Shown piece by piece: positions 58,965-64,000 of a DNA stretch of 64,000 bases. Source of the stretch: Charina bottae (lineage: Eukaryota > Chordata > Lepidosauria > Squamata > Charinaidae); assembly GCA_023362775.1 (NCBI GenBank), contig JALMGJ010000006.1, positions 56,441,001 to 56,505,000 of the forward strand. Direction: 5' to 3'. The first letter of the stretch is position 1; each line of letters begins with the position of its first letter. The notes under the pieces were generated by a model, which had not been told where the DNA came from, ran no database searches, and saw nothing but the letters and a program-made list of their open reading frames with translations. The position numbers and the translations under genes are program-made.

Positions 58965-59041
58965 AACAAGGCTCAGAGAGCACCAAGGACTCCACAGTTC
59001 AACCCTGAGCTACAAATATTCTCTTCAATTGGTACTGCATA

Positions 59042-59928
59042 GGTTCCATCTGAACATCTAGTTGTTCCACAGATACTGCTTTTTATCCTCTTCCTCCTAA
59101 AAAGGAACGTTTTTTTCTTTAATCAAGTAGTATTTTGACTTTAATTATGAAAATAACCTAATCAGTTATCATTACTTAATTCCAATTACTAGTGGAGAAA
59201 GTCACATGTTTACAAGCCATGTTACATTATCACTATGATGCTACAGAGTTATGAATCCGTCTTAGCTTTAAAATTCAGCTATCAAAGTCAGTCACTCTAT
59301 AAATCAGTAACATAAAGTCAGTATCACTGCTGTTGTTTATTGGAAACCTTTCACTGATTAACAATTTACACCATTGTTGTGCTGCAAGCCCCACCCCATC
59401 CAGTGAGATTGTATAGTCTGTTGGATGCATGGCATCTTCCATAGGTTCCTCCATCACTGCAGAAAACAGTCTACTCTGCTGCTGCACAAGGTATTATCTA
59501 AAGATGAGGAAAGAGGTCCTGGAAGGAGACTATCATGTTCAGTCAAAGGATAAAACACTGTCTGGCCAAGTTCTAAATCATTTTGTTTGAAACAACATTT
59601 GAAATACCTAACAAGGAGACCCACATATATTTCCTATATGCTTGAATTAAACCTTTGAAGGCACCAACAAAGTAGCATTTTATACCTGCAAGTAATCGTC
59701 TAATCCACTATTGCAATTTTTAGAAGCAATCTATAAAGGAATGTTTACTATAATACAGTAGGCACAGTCATTATAATATAAATAGAAAACAATGCCATAG
59801 AAAAAAGCATGTTGAGCACCATTGGTGTATTTCTCCTGTTCTAAAGACTACGTGAACCGTCACTTACAAAAAACCTCAGTGAAATTTCACAATATTTTTT
59901 CGTTTTGATCTTTCCAGGAGGGACATTG
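59042..59928 (-). other. TMEM117: Putative TMEM117 3' UTR
   Basis: Follows the TMEM117 stop on the minus strand. A possible AATAAA lies at 59337-59342 (TTTATT on the plus strand). No repeat was recognised, which fits exonic sequence, but the true end is unknown; the Penelope insertion at 59028 is close downstream. Confidence 0.45.
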
Positions 59929-60575
59929 TTACTTATTAGGTAAAGGATTATTCTTTGGTATAGAGGGCTCCCTTCTTGGTTGCAATGGACTTGGCTGATC
60001 CTCTAGGTGGGAGCTAAGATTTTCAGATGTTAAGAGTGAGGAATTAAAGACAATCTCACTCAAGTCAGACTTGATAGATATCAAATGAGGATCTTCAGAG
60101 CTTAAAGGCCGCTCAGCTAAAACTTGTGTGTTCTCTCGTGTCATTCCCACATCAGATGGTGATTTCCTTTTCATTCGTGTATATGATTTGTCAAGATTTT
60201 CCATGCCTTGATCAGTTTTTTGAAAACGTCCAAAGAACCAGATGAAGAATCCAAACAAAGCAAATGCTAAGAAAGATGGAATGAAGGCCAAGCATTTAAC
60301 ATCTAGGCTGGCACCAACATATCGGCTATGCAGAAACATGTCATCTTCAGTATAGGTCCTGTTGGTCAAAGGGTTAGTGTTGTTTGACCGCCACTCCCAA
60401 GAAAGTTTGGTTCTGTTGAGGTCCTTTAAGCTTTCTAAATCTTCCACAGTATAAATTTTTTGTCCAGGACCAATATATTGACCGTATTCATGTGGCTTGT
60501 AAAATATTTGATTCTTCCACATATTCATATCCAAGATTAAAACAAGAAATATAATCCCATAATTAAACCATTTGC
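59929..60575 (-). CDS. TMEM117: TMEM117 last coding exon
   Basis: The minus-strand exon starts after the acceptor 'ctgctgcag' (intron ends at 60576) in phase 1 and ends in TAA. It encodes about 215 residues: KWFNYGIIFLVLILDMNMWK (end of a membrane segment), an extracellular stretch with DLNRTKLSWEWRSN and NRTY glycosylation sites, the last membrane helix CLAFIPSFLAFALFGFFIWFF, and a cytoplasmic tail with KRKSPSDVGMTRENTQ and ENLSSHLED. This matches vertebrate TMEM117 (about 514 residues), a multi-pass membrane protein linked to ER-stress-induced cell death. No Met start is needed because the exon is internal to the protein. Upstream exons are beyond the right edge. Confidence 0.95.
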
Positions 60576-62240
60576 CTGCAGCAGAATGAAAAGAAAAGGA
60601 TAATAATTAGAAAATTCCTGTTTACAACTACAGCAAATAGTACACGCAATGTCAGTAGAAAAAATAAGATGGGAGACTTTTCAATTAATTTCACAATGAA
60701 GTTTTAATTAAATTCTTCGTAACAGTAGATTTGTAACTGAGTAAGTTTTACAATTTAGCTTTGTAGTTAATTATTTGGAAATGTGAGCCTAGAAGTAAAA
60801 TGCTAAAATTCTTATAGTAAGGTCTAGGTGGCCTGTGGATTAAGCCATTCTGTGCTGCAGTGTAGATCACTACACAGGAAAATCAGCCTTTTTATACTTT
60901 AAAATAGGTCCTGAAAAATAAAAGCCATATATGACAGATCATTTTTACAGGTTATTTCTGTGTTGTTACTAGTCATCAATATACAGTATATTGTGGTAAA
61001 AGTGGAATTCAGGAACTCAGATCAAGAAAGACTGTAGACTTGCATGTTCAAGCAGTAGATCAGACAATTATGCTATACTACTATTGCTCTTGAATTTTAA
61101 CTTGAATAGATATGGATTTAACTCTGAAGTTAATCTTATTTCCCCATGCTTTTCCCCCTCATCTTAACTTGTTTTCTTTTTCATATCACTATTCTAGATA
61201 CTGCTCTCTGTCCCTGTCAACCCCATGTTCTCCAATTTGATTTTCACAGCTCTAAGCATGAGTTTATGATTTTCTTTGGTCAGTGCTAAGTTGGGGTCAC
61301 TCAGTTTTATAGATCAGAGATGGGCTACATATAATCTTCTAGATGTTGTTTAATTCTCTCTCATCAGCTTGACTCAGCATGACCAATGGTGAAGAATGAT
61401 TGGAAGTGCCACCAAATAACCTTTGGAGGGCCACATGTTCTCTTCAGGGTCCTTATCTTTGAATAAGGTGGGAATGATTTCACAGGTGTTAAGCAGTGAC
61501 TTAAAGGATGTTAAACTGTTCACAGAACCAAGCAGATATATAGACAGATTTATCTTAATTTTTTTCATGAGTATGTCTCTTCTCTAAACTGTTGCAGACT
61601 TATTTTACAGGAACTCAAAAACCCCTACTTAAATAGCTTAACCACATAAAACTGTTTCTTACTAGAACAACATTTGCATAGGAAACCAAAGATAAAGTTT
61701 TTCAACTCCTTTTTCTAAGAAAAATTGCTTCTCAGACGTGCCAACTACACATTTTGTTTTCTTTTTAATTTTTTTATTACCTTATTGCTAAAAGCTGTTA
61801 GGCTGCCATACAAAAATGTAACACAATAAAATGAACTGGTTAAATAACAATTAAAAGCAGCAGCAGAGACCAAACTACTAACAGTAGCAGCAGCAATACA
61901 AAAGTTAAAGGACAGAGAATGAAAAGATTTTGCCCTGACACCAAAAAGATAACAGAAGTCATGCCAAGGGACATCTCTGAAGAACTGCATTACTGCATTC
62001 ACCGTGTGCCGCAATTTTTACTAAGTAGGGTAAAAATTTAAGAATGTATAACTGGATTGATAATGAGGTTATGGTGATTTTGTTTTCTTTTAATGATTTG
62101 AATTAAGATATATTGGGATTGTTCTAAGACCTGTTTAATTTGTAAGATTTATTAGAGATTTATAAGATATAATAATAATTGTTTGATTTTTAGGTTTAAC
62201 AGAGTTAAGATTATTGTAGTATTATTGATTATAAAAGCAG
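60576..62240 (-). other. TMEM117 intron, no feature recognised
   Basis: Intron sequence upstream of the last exon; AT-rich, no gene or named repeat. The intron continues through the LINE sequences to the window edge. Confidence 0.7.
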
Positions 62241-62330
62241 ACAATTTTTATTTATTTATTATTACATTTATATCCCGCCCATCTCCCCCACAAGGAGGGA
62301 CCCTGGGCAGTTTATATGTATTCATAATTT
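62241..62330 (-). repeat. L2-like LINE 3' tail
   Basis: TTTATTTATTTATTATTACA then 'tatatcccgcccatctcccc' and 'gaccctgggcagttt'. Confidence 0.75.
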
Positions 62331-62417
62331 GATTTTTATTATAGTGGGCAGAAATATAGAGAAATAGTTATAGGAAGGAAATAACTAAATGGATGTTGTC
62401 TTGTGGGGGAGGGAAGT

Positions 62418-62424
62418 TGATATA

Positions 62425-62491
<67 letters not shown>

Positions 62492-62605
62492 ACACACATA
62501 CATACATACACATACATACATACACACACATACATACGCACGCACGCACGCACGCACACATACATACATACACACACACACACAAACACACACATACATT
62601 TTCTT
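62418..62605. repeat. Compound (TA)n/(CA)n/(TACA)n/(CGCA)n microsatellite
   Basis: TA run, then CA, then mixed TACA and CGCA units. It lies about 35 bp from the 3' end of the Bov-B coding region. The long ORFs across it are artefacts. Confidence 0.97.
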
Positions 62606-62640
62606 TATATAAGGGGAAGGAGCAATTGCATTTTTGTTGT

Positions 62641-64000
62641 TCAGTCGTTTAGTCGTGTCCGACTCTTCGTGACCTCATGGACCGTAGCACGCCAGGCCTT
62701 CCTGTCCTCCACTGTCTCTCGGAGTTTACTCAAATTCATGTTCATTACATTGGTGATGCTATCTAACCATCTCATCCTCTGCTGTCCCCTTCTCCTTTTG
62801 CCTTCAGTCTTTCCCAGCATCAGGGTCTTTTCCAGTGAGTCCTCTCTTCGCATTAGGTGGCCAAAGTATTTGAGCTTCAGCTTCAGCATCTGTCCTTCCA
62901 ATGAGCAGTCAGGGTTGATTTCCTTTAGGATTGACTGGTTTGACCTCCTTGCAGTCCAAGGGACTCTCAAGAGTCTTCTCCAGCACCACAGTTCGAAAGC
63001 ATCAATTCTTCGGCGCTCAGCCTTCCTTATGGTCCAACTCTCACAGCCATACATTACTACTGGAAAAACCATAGCTTTAACTATACGGACCTTTGTCGGC
63101 AAGGTGATGTCTCTGCTTTTTAATATGCTGTCTAGGTTTGCCATAGCTTTCCTCCCAAGGAGCAAGCGTCTTTTAATTTCATGGCTGCAGTCACCGTCTG
63201 CGGTGATCTTGGAGCCCAAGAAAATAAAATCTGTCACTGCTTCCATTTCTTCCCCTTCTATTTGCCAGGAAGTGATGGGACAAGATGCCATGATCTGGGT
63301 TTTTTTAATGTTGAGTTTCAAGCCAGCTCCTGCACTCTCCTCTTTCACCCTCATCAAGAGGCTCTTTAGTTCCTCTTCACTTTCTGCCATTAGGGTGGTA
63401 TCGTCTGCATATCTGAGGTTGTTGATATTTCTCCCGGCAATCTTAACTCCGGCTTGTGATTCATCCAGCCCGGCATTTCTCATGATGTACTCTGCATATA
63501 AGTTAAATAAGCAGGGTGATAATATACAGCCTTGTCGTACTCCTTTCCCAATTTTGAACCAGTCGGTTGTTCCATGTCCGGTTCTAACTGTTGCTTCTTG
63601 ACCCACATACAGGTTTCTCAGGAGACAAGTAAGGTGGTCCGGTACTCCCATCTCTTTAAGACTTTGCCACAGTTTGTTGTGATCCAAACAATCAAAGGCT
63701 TTAGCGTAGTCAATGAAGCAGAAGTAGATGTTTTTCTGGAACTCTCTTGCTTTTTCCATGATCCAGTGAATGTTGGCAATCTGATCTCTAGTTCCTCTGC
63801 CTCTTCGAAACCCAGCTTGCACTTCTGGTAGTTCTCGGTTCACATACTGCTGAAGCCTAGCTTGTAGGATTTTGAGCATAACGTTGCTAGCATGTGAAAT
63901 GAGCGCAATTGTACGGTAGTTTGAACATTCTTTGGCATTGCCTTTCTTTGGAATTGGAACGTAAACTGACCTTTTCCAATCCTGTGGCCACTGTTGAGTT
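62641..64000 (-). CDS. Bov-B (RTE-clade) LINE ORF2, reverse transcriptase part, open to the window edge
   Basis: An uninterrupted minus-strand frame of about 453 codons from the right edge to TGA at 62641. RT motifs in order: [60 protein letters not shown], catalytic [22 protein letters not shown]. The Bov-B C-terminal part follows ([50 protein letters not shown], ending KSRTRLND). It is nearly identical in style to ruminant and squamate Bov-B, the textbook horizontally transferred LINE. The N-terminal endonuclease lies beyond the edge. The open frame suggests a recent insertion; it sits in TMEM117 in sense orientation. Confidence 0.95.
   Translation of the reverse strand, partial: TQQWPQDWKRSVYVPIPKKGNAKECSNYRTIALISHASNVMLKILQARLQQYVNRELPEVQAGFRRGRGTRDQIANIHWIMEKAREFQKNIYFCFIDYAKAFDCLDHNKLWQSLKEMGVPDHLTCLLRNLYVGQEATVRTGHGTTDWFKIGKGVRQGCILSPCLFNLYAEYIMRNAGLDESQAGVKIAGRNINNLRYADDTTLMAESEEELKSLLMRVKEESAGAGLKLNIKKTQIMASCPITSWQIEGEEMEAVTDFIFLGSKITADGDCSHEIKRRLLLGRKAMANLDSILKSRDITLPTKVRIVKAMVFPVVMYGCESWTIRKAERRRIDAFELWCWRRLLRVPWTARRSNQSILKEINPDCSLEGQMLKLKLKYFGHLMRREDSLEKTLMLGKTEGKRRRGQQRMRWLDSITNVMNMNLSKLRETVEDRKAWRATVHEVTKSRTRLND

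Larger units (their letters stand above)
58109..59028 (-). mobile_element. Second Penelope-like element family, truncated, with inverted arms
   Basis: 920 bp flanked by TTGGCACTGCATA (58096-58108) and TTGGTACTGCATA (59029-59041), a 13-bp duplication with one mismatch. Arms 58112-58291 and about 58815-58993 are inverted repeats of about 180 bp. The minus-strand ORF (58188-58823) is a GIY-YIG endonuclease without RT motifs. Sequence and arm length differ from the element at 9895, so it is another family. Confidence 0.88.

Noticed and set aside
62339..62652. Several long ORFs (Cys-Val-rich, Thr-His-rich) over the microsatellite
   Set aside because: Pure dinucleotide and tetranucleotide repeat translation; no coding value.
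62393..63601. 402-residue plus-strand ORF
   Set aside because: Starts in the microsatellite and runs antisense to the Bov-B RT frame, whose motifs are unmistakable on the minus strand.

Overview
The window is vertebrate nuclear DNA, almost certainly from a squamate reptile (lizard or snake). The evidence is two recognisable vertebrate genes split by GT-AG introns, together with Bov-B/RTE and L1/CR1/L2-type LINEs, Sauria-type SINEs, Penelope-like elements, hAT-type MITEs and a vertebrate Ty1/copia element. The species cannot be resolved.

Genes. The left 17 kb holds the 3' part of NELL2 on the + strand: five coding exons (2801-2941, 8817-9010, 9460-9636, 12468-12692, 16485-16535) encode the last 262 residues (calcium-binding EGF domains, von Willebrand C domains and the conserved C-terminus), followed by a 3' UTR with AATAAA at 17186. 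The right side holds the last coding exon of TMEM117 on the - strand (59929-60575). The two genes converge, tail to tail, as they do in human 12q12. No other host gene was found; the 42 kb between them is intergenic and rich in repeats.

Mobile DNA, left to right: an ORF1-only LINE fragment (1-690); a solo LTR-like repeat and a Tc1-like fragment in NELL2 introns; a Penelope-like element (9895-11574) with 430-bp inverted arms, a GIY-YIG endonuclease and hammerhead-ribozyme motifs; a full-length Ty1/copia element (17621-22625, - strand) with near-identical LTRs, inserted inside a hAT MITE; three more copies of that MITE (23473, 27870, 52033), each with an 8-bp target duplication; tRNA-headed SINEs; an L2-like element nested in an ORF1-only LINE (45.7-48 kb); decayed RTE, L1 and CR1 copies; a 143-bp hairpin relative of the first Penelope element (55522-55664); a second Penelope family (58109-59028), also with hammerhead motifs; and a Bov-B LINE with an open reading frame running off the right edge (62641-64000, - strand).

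The most interesting items are the two Penelope families with paired inverted hammerhead motifs, the tiny hairpin Penelope insertion with its own target duplication, and the copia element. The copia LTRs differ at one site, but its genes carry about five disabling lesions. Its TSD can be confirmed from a paralogous empty site in this same window, and it has a likely half-tRNA(iMet) primer site.
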